Notes: a model not told the origin generated them from the letters alone. DNA of 64,000 bases from Streptomyces rimosus (GCF_008704655.1 NZ_CP023688.1:9297155-9361154); one strand, 5' to 3'. Positions 55,119 through 64,000 are shown, counted from the stretch's first letter. Numbers and translations: made by a program.

Positions 55119-56483
55119 TTATTGCTTCAGAGCTCCGCGTTTGATGCCTTCAAGACAGGTGGTGACGGCTGTCTGGAGGGCCTCGAGTTCGCTGACTACG
55201 TCTGCTTCGTAGAGGTCGGCGACGTCGTCCAGGGCGAGTTGCTGGAACGTCTTGGAGGCTTTGGTCACCTGACTGTGGAACCGGGCGCGTCGTTCCTGGA
55301 GGCTGATTTCCGGGTTGGCCTCGATGGTCTCGGTGATGAGCTGCTGGACGGCTTCGTAGGCTTGCGCGACCGACTCGGCCGGGCCGTCTAGCGCGGTGTT
55401 CTCCAACTGGGTCAGGTAGCGTTCGGCCTCGGCCTTCACCTGCGCGGGCGCCTCGATGCATCGTCCCGCCAGGGTCTTGACGGTGCCCTCTTCGGCGATC
55501 TTGCGGACGTAGTCGAGTTGGTCCGTACGCCGTGCCTCGGTCGCCAACGCTTTCTTCAGTTGGGGAGCTTCGGCAAGAGCACGGGCCATTGACCTCTGGA
55601 GTTCGCTGTCGTCCTCCAGACGGTCCATCAGCGCCTCGTGTGCTGCTGTGGCGGCTTTGGGATCGGCGAGGATCGCGGTGCGCAGGGCGCTGGGGTTTGT
55701 CGCGATGTCGAGGGCCTTGCTGTAGCTGGTGCCGGATGCTTCAGCTTGCTCGGCGATGGCCTCGCGCCGGTCTGTGGATCGTTCGAAACTGGTGAAGTAG
55801 GTGCTCCACAGGCTCGTGTCGGGCAGTTCGACAGTGTCGCCGGGCCGCAGTTCGTCGCAGGCGGGTACCAGGCCGGCTGTGGCAGCCCGTTCCCACGCGT
55901 TGTAAAACCGGGAAACCCGGTCGGTGGAACACCGCGCAGCCGCGGCGAAAGCGGTCAGAGGGATCTTCTGGGATGGTCCGGCGAGTTCGCCGGCCTGAGC
56001 TACCACCGTGCCGGGTCGTTGACCACGGTTCTTGTGGACGCTGCGGGCCACCATGAGGCCGAAGAGCCACCCGCCCGACGTTGCGTAGGTGCCAAAGCGC
56101 TGCGCGTCTTGGAACACCGGATCCGCAGAGAGATCAGGGCCGAGGAGCTTATTCACCACGGCCCGCATCTCGTCCATCTCCTGACGGATATGGGGGACGC
56201 CTTCATGCGGGTGTGGGATCTGCAGGAGAACGCGGACATGCTCGACCTTGGTCCCCAGCCCGAACGGGGGCTTGGCCTGCAGGAAGTCGGTGAAGTCGGC
56301 GAAGGGCTTCTCCCCATTGACTCCGGAGGGTACCTTGCGCCACGTGTCGGCCTTGACGACTGCGGCCAGCAGCCCCAGAAAGCCGACCGGGCTGCCGCCG
56401 TTGCGTTCCAACGACTCCCGAAGCTGGTATACCTGCTGCTGCTCTTCGGTGAGGTAGCTGTTGGAGTCAGAACGAACAGACAT
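55119..56483 (-). CDS. Unrecognised 454-residue protein in an operon with an HNH-helicase
   Basis: ATG 56483 follows AGGAAGGGATC, 12 bases after the helicase stop. The N-terminal third has FLGLLAAVVKADTWRKVPSG and KPFADFTDFLQAKPPFGLGT. A central segment resembles a helix-turn-helix (LTAFAAAARCSTDRVSRFYN), followed by DTSLWSTYFTSFERSTDRRE. The C-terminal half is long, charged and helical, possibly coiled coil (LEDDSELQRSMARALAEAPQ, KAEAERYLTQLENTALDGPA). No catalytic motif or membrane segment is seen. It may be a DNA-binding partner of the helicase. I do not recognise a family. Confidence 0.75.
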   Translation of the reverse strand: MSVRSDSNSYLTEEQQQVYQLRESLERNGGSPVGFLGLLAAVVKADTWRKVPSGVNGEKPFADFTDFLQAKPPFGLGTKVEHVRVLLQIPHPHEGVPHIRQEMDEMRAVVNKLLGPDLSADPVFQDAQRFGTYATSGGWLFGLMVARSVHKNRGQRPGTVVAQAGELAGPSQKIPLTAFAAAARCSTDRVSRFYNAWERAATAGLVPACDELRPGDTVELPDTSLWSTYFTSFERSTDRREAIAEQAEASGTSYSKALDIATNPSALRTAILADPKAATAAHEALMDRLEDDSELQRSMARALAEAPQLKKALATEARRTDQLDYVRKIAEEGTVKTLAGRCIEAPAQVKAEAERYLTQLENTALDGPAESVAQAYEAVQQLITETIEANPEISLQERRARFHSQVTKASKTFQQLALDDVADLYEADVVSELEALQTAVTTCLEGIKRGALKQ

Positions 56484-56494
56484 CTGATCCCTTC

Positions 56495-58534
56495 CTAACC
56501 GAGATACCTGCTTAGAGCCTTGGCCGCTCTAAGCCTGCGGTCAGCCTTGTCCACCGTGTCGGCCTCGGCCGAGGTGTAGCCAGCAACCGAGTTCACCCGG
56601 CCGGTCGCATTCGTCACCGCCTGCTCATAGCCAGGTGCCTTGACGCTCACTCCGCGGAGGTGAAGGTAGCTGGTGATCTCATCCTTCACCTTGGCGTTGA
56701 TCTCGGCGACCTGCTGGCGCTCCGTCTTGGGTACCTGCGGTGGGGGCGCTGGAGGTGCCGATCGCGGGTCGGGTACGACCTGCTCTTGTACCGCCAAGCC
56801 CGCCAGGTCCAGGAGCCTCAAGAGTTTGGTGGCATCTTCGCCGGAGTCCACCGCAACCTTCAGTCCCTCGATCATCGTTAGCGTGGAGGCCTCCATGTTG
56901 CGTTCGTTGTCGGACGCCCGGGTATTCGTCGCGTAGGCCTTGTCGATGTAGGAAATCTCCTCCTGGACTGTCCCTCCAGGCCCGTCCGGCTCACCGGGCT
57001 CCCGTCGCTCGATGATTGCCAGCCCCTGCTGCTCCTCCTCTCGCAGGTACCGCAGGAACTCCTCCATCTTGGGGTCGTCCGGTGCGACGATCACACACGA
57101 CTGCTCTCGTGGCGGCGGTCCCTCCTTCCACACCCGAAGGCCCCGTCCCACCAACTGGCTGAGGTGCCCGCTGTGCCGGTAATTGGTAAGAATCCCCACC
57201 ACAGTGATCTGCGGACAGTCGTAGCCGATGAATGCCATTCGAACGGTGACCAAGATGTCCATCGGTTGGTGCTTGAAGTCTTCGAGAGTCTGCGCCGCGT
57301 CGGTCTCGGACGACACCGCCAGGCCGACACGTAGAGCGGGATACCGCTCCTCAAGGTACTTCTTCACCTTTTTCGCGTCACGCTGCTCGATGCAGGAGAT
57401 GAGACCTCGGTAGGACGCGTGAAACTTCTGCTTATCGCGCACCTTGGCCACGACGCGATCCACCAGAGGCTTCCAAACATCCTCATCGCGCAGCACTGGA
57501 ACCAACTCGCTGCCATCATCGGACAGGTTGTACTCCAGCACTCTGTCTCCCGCTCCGCTGCAGGGATCCCCGAGTGTGCGCTTCGATACACGAGAATCTG
57601 TACGATGCAGCTCGAACGTGCGCAAGTACCCCTCAGCGATGCCGTCCGAGTACTTCGCCTGCGCGTGAGACACCAGAATCCGCTTCTTCGGATCGTCTGG
57701 ATCCGACTCATAGTCGGCAAGGATCAACGGCTGCCCGTCAGCTCGGTACGGCGTCCCTGTCAGCAGAACCGTGTGCAGCGCATACTCGTGCAACTGCTCG
57801 ACCAGAGCTCCCGACTTCGTGCCGCCATCTTCCCTGTCATCGGAATTTGATCCGCAAAACTGCGCCTCGTCGGCGACCAGCAGGAAGCGCCCTCGATGTT
57901 CCCGCCCCCACTCCATGAAGACACTTTCGTTGTGGACCAGCGAGCAGTACGTGGCGACGAACCCCGTGCCCGGTTCACTCCACTTCGTGAGGGGAGTCTC
58001 TTTGATCTTGTGCCGGATTCTCCCGAATCGCTTCGCCGGGTCGAATAGATGACACATGCCGTGGACCTGTTTGTTCAGGTCCACCCACATCCAGGTCGTC
58101 TCACACTGCACGGCGAGAGCAATACGCGGCGCGAAGACAGCTACGTAGTCGATCAGCCCAAGCCGGAACAGATGGGTCGCAAGAGCCTGGTATGCGAGCG
58201 TCTTGCCCGAGCCAGGTGAGGCTAGAACAACCGAAAAGCGCTGCTTTTCCTGAATGCGCTCAAGCGCCTGAAACAAAACTTCGCGCTGAAAGGGGCGAGC
58301 TTGGAACTCGTCCGCATACTGCGACCCGGTTCCTTTGCTTGTATTGCAGGGGCCGCATACTGCCTGACCGTTCTCGATCGTGGTGGGGCCGCCCTCTGAC
58401 CATGGGATTCTGTGATCGGCATTCCAGTCCTCACCCAGTTCCGCGCTGCAAATCTGGCAGCGCCCCTCGGCCAGGGAGAACAGCACCTTCCGCTGATCTT
58501 GTCTGAAAAGCCGTCGGGTATCACGCTCGGTCAC
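56495..58534 (-). CDS. HNH nuclease-SF2 helicase fusion
   Basis: GTG 58534 follows GGAGATGTA and gives 679 residues. Residues about 20-70 form an HNH-type zinc domain (CQICSAEL, ADHRIPWSEGG with D40-H41, CGPCN). The helicase core follows: Walker A ASPGSGKT at 105-112, VADEAQFCGSN (motif II as DEAQ), LLTGTPYRADGQP (motif III), and a RecA2 half with ITVVGILTNYRHSGHLSQLV and GRGLRVWKEGP (motif VI). The C-terminal 150 residues carry no known motif. Earlier in-frame starts overlap a methyltransferase fragment on the other strand. The fusion suggests a nuclease-translocase acting on DNA. Confidence 0.85.
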   Translation of the reverse strand: MTERDTRRLFRQDQRKVLFSLAEGRCQICSAELGEDWNADHRIPWSEGGPTTIENGQAVCGPCNTSKGTGSQYADEFQARPFQREVLFQALERIQEKQRFSVVLASPGSGKTLAYQALATHLFRLGLIDYVAVFAPRIALAVQCETTWMWVDLNKQVHGMCHLFDPAKRFGRIRHKIKETPLTKWSEPGTGFVATYCSLVHNESVFMEWGREHRGRFLLVADEAQFCGSNSDDREDGGTKSGALVEQLHEYALHTVLLTGTPYRADGQPLILADYESDPDDPKKRILVSHAQAKYSDGIAEGYLRTFELHRTDSRVSKRTLGDPCSGAGDRVLEYNLSDDGSELVPVLRDEDVWKPLVDRVVAKVRDKQKFHASYRGLISCIEQRDAKKVKKYLEERYPALRVGLAVSSETDAAQTLEDFKHQPMDILVTVRMAFIGYDCPQITVVGILTNYRHSGHLSQLVGRGLRVWKEGPPPREQSCVIVAPDDPKMEEFLRYLREEEQQGLAIIERREPGEPDGPGGTVQEEISYIDKAYATNTRASDNERNMEASTLTMIEGLKVAVDSGEDATKLLRLLDLAGLAVQEQVVPDPRSAPPAPPPQVPKTERQQVAEINAKVKDEITSYLHLRGVSVKAPGYEQAVTNATGRVNSVAGYTSAEADTVDKADRRLRAAKALSRYLG

Positions 58535-58637
58535 TACATCTCCGCCCTTCACCGCATGACACTTAAACAACGCATCAGAAGCCATTTCGGCACGGAACGT
58601 ACTGAAATTGTGTAAGACGCCTACCAAACCGTCCCGG

Positions 58638-59099
58638 CGGATCGGCGCTGACAACGTCACGACCGTGGAGATCGACGCGACGATCGCCCAGCAGGCCCGC
58701 GACAAGCTGAACGCGCTGGACCTGGCCCCGGCCGTCGTCGTCGGCGACGGGGAACAGGGCCACCGGGCCCGCGCCCCGTATGACCGGCTGATCTCCACGG
58801 CCGCCGTCCAGCGGATCCCCCCGGCCTGGCTGGACCAGATGAGCGCCGGCGGCACCATCCTTACCCCGCTGGCCACCCCGTTCGGTTCGGACGCCCTGGC
58901 CCTGCTGCGCTGCGACGGCCACGGCGCCGCCGAGGGCCGCCTGGTGGCCGCCGTGAACTTCATGCCCGTACGCGGCCAGCGCGGACACCGCCAATGGCGC
59001 GACCTCGGATGGTTCCGCTTCCCAGACCTGCGCGTCATCGCTGACCACGACAGCCAGACATCCAAATTCGGAAGTGACCCCTGCCAGGCCGCTTCATGA
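58638..59099 (+). pseudogene. PCMT-like methyltransferase fragment
   Basis: The frame reads NVTTVEIDATIAQQARDKLN, VVGDGEQGHRARAPYDRLIS and AAVQRIPPAWLDQMSAGGTI, which match the post-motif I, motif II and motif III parts of protein-L-isoaspartate O-methyltransferase. Motif I and the N-terminus are missing and no start is in context. It lies between the HNH-helicase start and the CD-NTase stop. Confidence 0.7.
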
Positions 59100-59225
59100 C
59101 GGTGCGGTGCCGACGTTACAGGCTCTCAGCATCCTCCGACCGATACCACTGATCACGATGCTGGAGAGAGCGTCGCGCGGCCGCCTACCTTCGGTGAAAG
59201 ATGCATCGGGCTGTTTGTGGGCGGG

Positions 59226-60095
59226 TCACCGGATAGGGAAGTGATACCCGAACAGAAGGTCAAGGTAGGCGAATGCTGTGGAGTGATCATTCTTCTGGTA
59301 GGCATCGAGCGCCTTTCTGGCGCGGGTCGCCGCCGTACTGAGCTTGGACAGTGCGTCTCGGCGGGTTGCCTCGCTGGAGCAGGCGGTAAACCGTCCCGCC
59401 TTGTTCTTCGGATCGTTCATGGCAGCGAGCTGGTGGCCGCTGAGCTTCTCCAAGAACAGGCACATATCCCAAACCGGAATAAAGTTTGATATGCCCGCCA
59501 CGTACTGGGCGGCGCGCATCTCCAGGTAAAAGGAGGAGATCGGTACGTTGTTGTAGTACTTCCATGCCTTGGCCAGCCGGGCGAGCCTTTTGGCGCCGCC
59601 GGCGACAGCAGGGATCTGGTTGACCTCGTTCACGTAGCCCAGGTGTGCGGTAGGCGCGGAGTCCAACCATCCCCCGGCGGCTCCGGGGATGTCGTAGACC
59701 GGCGTGTCACCGCCCCGGAGGGTGACGAACCCGGGAAGCACCTCCCAGGTCTCTGCCCCGCCGTTGAACCTGACTTGGACTGTGGGGCGCCGGACCACGA
59801 CCTCGGTAGACGGGAAGCTTGCCTGGAGCGTGGACTTCACCCAGCCCAGGGCGGTGTCCGAACTGTTGGGGCGGCTGGCTTTGATGCTGACCAGAAGGTC
59901 CACGTCGCAGTGCCCCCGGACACCAGTGCCATGGGTGAACGATCCCGTCTCCCGGAACAGGAAGACTCCGAATGGTGAGGCTTCCAGCGAAGCCTCCACA
60001 CTGCGCCGATGGCGCGCCTTCGCGTCACGCTCGCCGGCCGTAGGTACCAACTGCTGCAAGAAGGAGTCGAACCCCTGGTGCACGGAAAGTGCCAT
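59226..60095 (-). CDS. CD-NTase-like nucleotidyltransferase (CBASS cyclase)
   Basis: ATG 60095 follows AAAGGGGC, with a 10-base gap after the SLATT gene. The 289-residue product has the nucleotidyltransferase signature: RETGSFTHGTGVRG with Gly51-Ser52, then CDVDLLV with Asp64 and Asp66. A WEVLPGF strand follows, where Glu118 sits at the expected third metal position. The C-terminal half includes AWKYYNNVPISSFYLEMRA, as in OAS/SMODS-type enzymes. In CBASS, such enzymes make cyclic oligonucleotides upon phage infection and activate the neighbouring effector. No HORMA/TRIP13 or E1/E2 genes are beside it, so it would be a two-gene (type I-like) system. Confidence 0.88.
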   Translation of the reverse strand: MALSVHQGFDSFLQQLVPTAGERDAKARHRRSVEASLEASPFGVFLFRETGSFTHGTGVRGHCDVDLLVSIKASRPNSSDTALGWVKSTLQASFPSTEVVVRRPTVQVRFNGGAETWEVLPGFVTLRGGDTPVYDIPGAAGGWLDSAPTAHLGYVNEVNQIPAVAGGAKRLARLAKAWKYYNNVPISSFYLEMRAAQYVAGISNFIPVWDMCLFLEKLSGHQLAAMNDPKNKAGRFTACSSEATRRDALSKLSTAATRARKALDAYQKNDHSTAFAYLDLLFGYHFPIR

Positions 60096-60105
60096 GTTTG
60101 CCCCT

Positions 60106-60654
60106 TTACTGTATTTCGGACTGGTCTGGTGATGCGTCGACGGCGTAGGTCTGCCCGCCGCCTTCGATGTTCTTTCGGCCGCGCAGGTAGGCGCGCCGGC
60201 CAGGTGGCTCGGCGGTCTTGTTCTGCTCATCGCGCCGGGCGGTGAGCTCGGCCAGGACCGTCCGCGCTTCGTCCACCGACGAGTAAGGAAGATCGATCTC
60301 GCGGGCCTGGCGGGCGGCGGTCTGGATCTCCAGATAGGCGTTAGCCGCTGCCGCGGCCTGGTTCATCCGGTGCGAGGCGTTGGTGGTCGTCAAGATGGCT
60401 CCCAAAACGGCGGAAGCCAGGGCGACGAGGCCAGCCACCACTCGCCCAGTGGTCGTCACCAAGGCCGTGGCGCCGGCGACGGCGGCCAGGCCACTGGCCG
60501 GGACACCCAGCAAGAGATTGATGGCACGCCAGCGCTTGGACTGCTCGAACTGGGACTGCGAGCTGAACTTCGCACTCTCCTCCAAGCGCTCCAGCTCACT
60601 TGCGATGGCCATGCGACGTTCAGCATCGGTTGACTGGTGGCTGATTTCCGGCAT
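60106..60654 (-). CDS. SLATT-domain two-helix membrane effector
   Basis: A 182-residue protein: N-terminal helix (ASELERLEESAKFSSQSQFE), two membrane helices (AINLLLGVPASGLAAVAGAT and VVAGLVALASAVLGAILTTT) and a long C-terminal helix with AYLEIQTAARQAREIDLPY. That is the SLATT architecture, a pore-like effector found with SMODS nucleotidyltransferases and SLOG proteins. The CD-NTase follows 10 bases later. By family logic, it damages the membrane when it senses the nucleotide signal. The exact SLATT subfamily cannot be fixed by eye. Confidence 0.85.
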   Translation of the reverse strand: MPEISHQSTDAERRMAIASELERLEESAKFSSQSQFEQSKRWRAINLLLGVPASGLAAVAGATALVTTTGRVVAGLVALASAVLGAILTTTNASHRMNQAAAAANAYLEIQTAARQAREIDLPYSSVDEARTVLAELTARRDEQNKTAEPPGRRAYLRGRKNIEGGGQTYAVDASPDQSEIQ

Positions 60655-60729
60655 GGAACAACGCTAGCGTCGCGCACTGACAATCAGACCCTGTCGTTCA
60701 CACAGCCAACTCTCGTAACTGAGCTCTAC

Positions 60730-63555
60730 TCACGTTGCTGCCCATTCCAGTCCGAGGTCGGCCAGCACCGTGTGCTGTTCGGGCCGTAGTTTGGCGCGCC
60801 TGGATCGAGTGTTGGATAGCCATACGCCGAGTCGCACCAGCACTTCCTCGCCACCGTCCTTACCGTCCCCGTCGGCTTCTGCGGGCCGCAGGGTTTCGGT
60901 GTGTTTGCGGGGCACGGTGAGGGTGTTCTCGCGGGCCTGATACTGGGTCAGCGCGGCGACACCACGCTCGAAGGTGTTCATGCCGGCGAGGCCGGGCACG
61001 CCGTTGGGGAACGCCTCGGTACCAACCGGGCCGTCCTCCACCACGTCCTGGTCCTCGTCCGGGGAGGCGGGCCCGATGCCGAGAGCGGCCAGGCGTTCGC
61101 GTTGCCCGTCGTGGAGCTGCTCCCAGCCCTCGCGCTGCGCCTTGAGCCAGCGTCCGATGTCCTCGCCGTCCACGACGACCCCCGGCCGGATCTCGCCCGG
61201 GGTAGCACCGTCGTCTTCCAGCAGCCGTCGCACAAGAACGTAGCGGCGCTGCCAGTCGACGGGCCAGGACGGGTTCCAGTCCGGATCCAGGGCTTCCAGG
61301 AGCCGGCGGCGCTCGGTGGCCCGTTCCTCGTTGGCGCCGAGGCCGCCGGTCTTGCGCAGGTTGGCGAGCCACTGCCCGACCGCCACGTCGTCGGCGACCG
61401 CGTCCTTCGGGGCGGCGAGCGTCCCGTGCACCGCGTAATAGGTGCGGGCCGCGGACAGGTTCTTCATGAACTTCGCGTCGGCGACCGACCAGACCATCCC
61501 GAGTTCGTCCAGCAGCTCGGCGCGCCACGCCTTGAGCGTCCCGGCCCGAAACGCCCTGCGCTGCTCGCTGATCCACGCCCCCAGGGCGTAGATACGGTCG
61601 CCGTCTTCACCAAGGGTGACGGTGCCGTCCAGCGGTACCTGCGCGTTGCCGTTCTCCTCGACCCAGATCCGCAGGGCGTTCAGGCCGGCCAGCCACACCT
61701 CCGAATCCGGCTGCAACACCCGGGTACGCAGAAAGGCGGCGATGACGTCGGGGTTCTTCGGCAGCGAGAACCGCAGCAACGGCGTCTTTGTCTTCTTGCG
61801 CGCCTGTCGCCCGCCGACGTCGGCCCCACCGTCCTCCAGACCGCCATCGGCATCCTCCTCCGGCCCCGGAGCCTGACCGTCAGCGGCCTGCGACTCCGCG
61901 GCGCCCGGGCCCGCACCGTCACCCGCGCTGTCCGCGCTGACACCGCCTTCGCCTGCCTCGGCGGATTCCTCATCGATGTCGGCGTCGGGGTCAAGACCGA
62001 CGACGCTGGTGGCGCGGCCGCGGGCGGTGCGGGTGGTGAGCAGCAGCCGCTGCGCGATCCGCTCATCGTGCGCCCGCAGTCCTTGGAGGACGGCGACCAG
62101 GGGCCGGTAGGAGGCCGAGGCCATCATGTCCTCGGGATTCTCCCCCGGCTTCAGAAAGATGGGCACGATCAGCCGGGCGACTTTGCCTTCGCCGGGGTTC
62201 TGGCGCAGTCCGCGTCCGGCGATCTGCACGATCTGCACCGGCGAGCTGCGCGTGTCCGCGAAGATCACCCCGTCCACACCCCGCCGGCCGCGGATGTCGA
62301 TGCCTTCGCTGAGGACCTGACAGCTGTGCAGGATCTGCACATCGTTGACCCAGCCCTCGGCGTCCAGGCCGTCGGCGAACCGCCCCAGCACCTGACGCCG
62401 GTAGACGGCCGGATGCTCCCCGCACAGCCACTCCGAACCCACCCGCTTCGGGTAGACCGCGGGATCCATCGCGTACAGCTCCGCAGCCGTCTCCGGCAGC
62501 GCCCGCGCGGCCGCCATCGCCTCGATGGTGCGCCAGTGGAACGACAGCAAGGAGCGCGTTCCCAGGGCCTCGGTGCTCAGGTGCTTGAGCAGGGCGGCCT
62601 GCAGTGCCGCGAGACGCCGGCCCCGCACCTCTTCGACCGGAGCGCCTTCTCCGGGCATCTCTGGGTCGCGGATCTCCAGCACGTCGATCTCGAAGCTGGC
62701 GAGGACGCCGCGCTCGATGGCCTCCATCAGCCCGAACTCGAACAGCACCGGCCCGTACAGCGCTTCGTCATCCATCGAGGCGACCAGCCGCCCCACACCA
62801 CCCGCATCGCCCTCCGCGGCCTCTGAACGCTCCTCAGCGCCCTTCTCACCCTTCCTCCGGCGGGTGCCGCCGGGGCCGGGCTGGACCTCCCACAGGCGGG
62901 GTGTGGCCGTCATGAAAAGCCTGCGCGCCGCGGGGATGCGCTCGTTGTCCAGCACCGACGCCCACTTCTTGCCCAGGTCACCGGACGTGCGGTGTGCCTC
63001 GTCGATGATCAGCAGGTCGAAGGTGCCGAGGCGTTGTCCGTAGGAGCCGCGCATCGCCCGCTCCAGCGCCCCCGGCGCCGAGTCGCCGGCCTGGCCCGGC
63101 CCGCCGGCCTCGACCGCAAGGTCGGCGCCTTCGTCCTCCAGTCCCTGCGGCACCAGCGACGCGTACGTCGCGAAGATGGTCACCGGTCCGCTGGCCGACG
63201 CCCACAGGGCCAGCTGTGTCGGGTTGGTCGTGCACCGCACGCCGAGCGTCTCCAGGAGAGGGTCGGCGCCGAGGGAGCACACGGCGATCATCGGCTCCTG
63301 GTGGCCCATGGCTCGCCAGGTTTCGACGGTCTGTGTGAGCAGTTCGAGCGTCGGCACCATTACCCCCACGCGCCCCCGGGGCACCAGGCGTCGGGCCGAG
63401 ACCGCTGCAAGGCGCGTCTTGCCGGTACCGGTCGCCATCACCACCGTCCCCCGCAGGCCCCCGGCGGGCACCACCCCGTCCGGAGGTACGGAAAGGCCCC
63501 GGAAAATCGCGTCATCGGCTTCTGCCTGATGCCGCCAAAGACCGCTACTAGTCAC
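60730..63555 (-). CDS. Large DEAD/DEAH helicase with helicase-associated repeats
   Basis: GTG 63555 follows GGGAGTC and gives 941 residues; a TTG at 63585 is less likely. The SF2 core has Walker A VMATGTGKTRL (lysine about 46), DEAH (LLIIDEAHRTSGDLGKKWAS, about 183-202) and LFMTATPRLWEV. The second RecA domain has DVQILHSCQVLSEGIDIRG, a GVIFADTRSSPVQIVQIAGR and GRGLRQNPGEG. An acidic Asp/Glu/Gly linker follows. The last third holds helicase-associated repeats (W...L..A..Y....G.L pattern). Helicases of this kind are common near Streptomyces telomeres. Its C-terminal end is repeated as a remnant at 20760. Confidence 0.88.
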   Translation of the reverse strand: MTSSGLWRHQAEADDAIFRGLSVPPDGVVPAGGLRGTVVMATGTGKTRLAAVSARRLVPRGRVGVMVPTLELLTQTVETWRAMGHQEPMIAVCSLGADPLLETLGVRCTTNPTQLALWASASGPVTIFATYASLVPQGLEDEGADLAVEAGGPGQAGDSAPGALERAMRGSYGQRLGTFDLLIIDEAHRTSGDLGKKWASVLDNERIPAARRLFMTATPRLWEVQPGPGGTRRRKGEKGAEERSEAAEGDAGGVGRLVASMDDEALYGPVLFEFGLMEAIERGVLASFEIDVLEIRDPEMPGEGAPVEEVRGRRLAALQAALLKHLSTEALGTRSLLSFHWRTIEAMAAARALPETAAELYAMDPAVYPKRVGSEWLCGEHPAVYRRQVLGRFADGLDAEGWVNDVQILHSCQVLSEGIDIRGRRGVDGVIFADTRSSPVQIVQIAGRGLRQNPGEGKVARLIVPIFLKPGENPEDMMASASYRPLVAVLQGLRAHDERIAQRLLLTTRTARGRATSVVGLDPDADIDEESAEAGEGGVSADSAGDGAGPGAAESQAADGQAPGPEEDADGGLEDGGADVGGRQARKKTKTPLLRFSLPKNPDVIAAFLRTRVLQPDSEVWLAGLNALRIWVEENGNAQVPLDGTVTLGEDGDRIYALGAWISEQRRAFRAGTLKAWRAELLDELGMVWSVADAKFMKNLSAARTYYAVHGTLAAPKDAVADDVAVGQWLANLRKTGGLGANEERATERRRLLEALDPDWNPSWPVDWQRRYVLVRRLLEDDGATPGEIRPGVVVDGEDIGRWLKAQREGWEQLHDGQRERLAALGIGPASPDEDQDVVEDGPVGTEAFPNGVPGLAGMNTFERGVAALTQYQARENTLTVPRKHTETLRPAEADGDGKDGGEEVLVRLGVWLSNTRSRRAKLRPEQHTVLADLGLEWAAT

Positions 63556-64000
63556 TGACCGACTCCCAACCGACGATTTTTGCAAGCGAGTTCTCGCGCA
63601 TGAATTCCCTGAGGCGCGTTACATAATTTGTCTGACTCGAAGAACCAGACGTCTCCGTCCGCTCCGGGGGTGACCAGTTTTTCCAGACTCTACCCGCCCT
63701 TGCATCACGCTGCATCAGTTTTGGAGAAACGTAGACACGAGGAGTTGTGTCCCGTAGCATAGGGGCATGCGGCGCGAACCGTGGAGGCTGGCGGCCCCTC
63801 AACGGGTCCGTTCACGAAGCACTCAGCAGCGGAAGGGGTCAGGGCGCCGCCGCCGCCGGTGCAGACCCCGGGCCGCATCGAGTATCCGTCTGCCCTCGGC
63901 AAGTAGCCCGCTGATCTTTGGCCTGATCCACAGTGACAGGAGCCAAGCGCCGCGAACGCTGCACCATAGAAAAGCGGCCCGCATTGAATTGCGGAGCAAT
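63556..64000. other. Upstream region of the helicase to the window end
   Basis: About 450 bases with lower GC than most of the window near 63560-63770. It should contain the helicase promoter. A minus-strand frame at 63548-63802 overlaps this and is not convincing. No telomere-type palindrome array is recognised before the end of the window. Confidence 0.4.

Noticed and set aside
60901..62826. 641-codon plus-strand frame inside the large helicase gene
   Set aside because: Antisense of a helicase with intact SF2 motifs.
63900..64000. Possible telomere palindromes at the window end (GCGGCCCGC, TTGCGGAGCAAT)
   Set aside because: Too short and not arranged as the nested palindromes of known Streptomyces telomeres.

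Overview
The window is high-GC actinobacterial DNA and reads as the telomere-proximal arm of a linear Streptomyces-type replicon. The evidence is the codon usage with G/C third positions, GTG starts behind GGAGG-type ribosome sites, actinobacterial families throughout, and a tap-tpg pair (telomere-associated protein and terminal protein) at 52.8-55.0 kb. Much of the sequence is accessory. Intact one- to three-gene modules, often a regulator divergent from an enzyme, alternate with truncated genes, recombinase and transposase remnants and repeated pieces of one ATP-dependent DNA ligase family. No rRNA, tRNA or CRISPR array was seen. || 0-3.4 kb: a five-gene operon that looks like handling of a nucleobase or deoxynucleotide: an HhH-GPD glycosylase-like protein (cut by the window edge), a PfkB sugar kinase, a tandem nucleoside deoxyribosyltransferase, a thymidylate-kinase-like enzyme and a tandem MazG-like protein. 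|| 3.4-8.2 kb: recombinase fragment, SDR and MFS genes with a divergent LysR regulator, then Tn3 transposase, HNH and unidentified debris. || 8.2-14.2 kb: a stress island with a J-domain protein, dnaK and grpE, two intact Hsp20 genes and one broken Hsp20, a small membrane protein, an HdeD/DUF308 membrane protein and a small hypothetical. Promoter-like sites resemble one another and one overlaps a HAIR/HspR-like inverted repeat. || 14.3-22.4 kb: ligase remnant, PAP2-like membrane protein, surface protein, and a decayed integrative-element region with FtsK-like transfer remnants around a secreted small protein and a membrane protein that could be a toxin/immunity pair. || 22.5-38.8 kb: cargo genes, including a P-loop kinase, HxlR/CMD/DUF1330, a 3-dehydroquinate-synthase-like enzyme, LTD and HNH exported proteins, methyltransferase/XRE-cupin, a serine hydrolase, a NarL-type two-component system, DinB, MarR/phenolic acid decarboxylase and NTF2-like proteins. 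|| 38.8-43.9 kb: a complete IS with matching terminal repeats and a frameshifted transposase, followed by mostly broken genes. || 43.9-52.5 kb: TetR divergent from a TIM-barrel-like protein, an Lrp regulator divergent from SDR and amidohydrolase genes, a ligase remnant, half of a 2-oxoglutarate oxygenase and a frameshifted methyltransferase. || 52.8-64 kb: tap-tpg, then a leftward defence-like block: a large helicase with helicase-associated repeats, a SLATT effector with a CD-NTase (a CBASS-like pair), an HNH-SF2 helicase fusion and a companion 454-residue protein.
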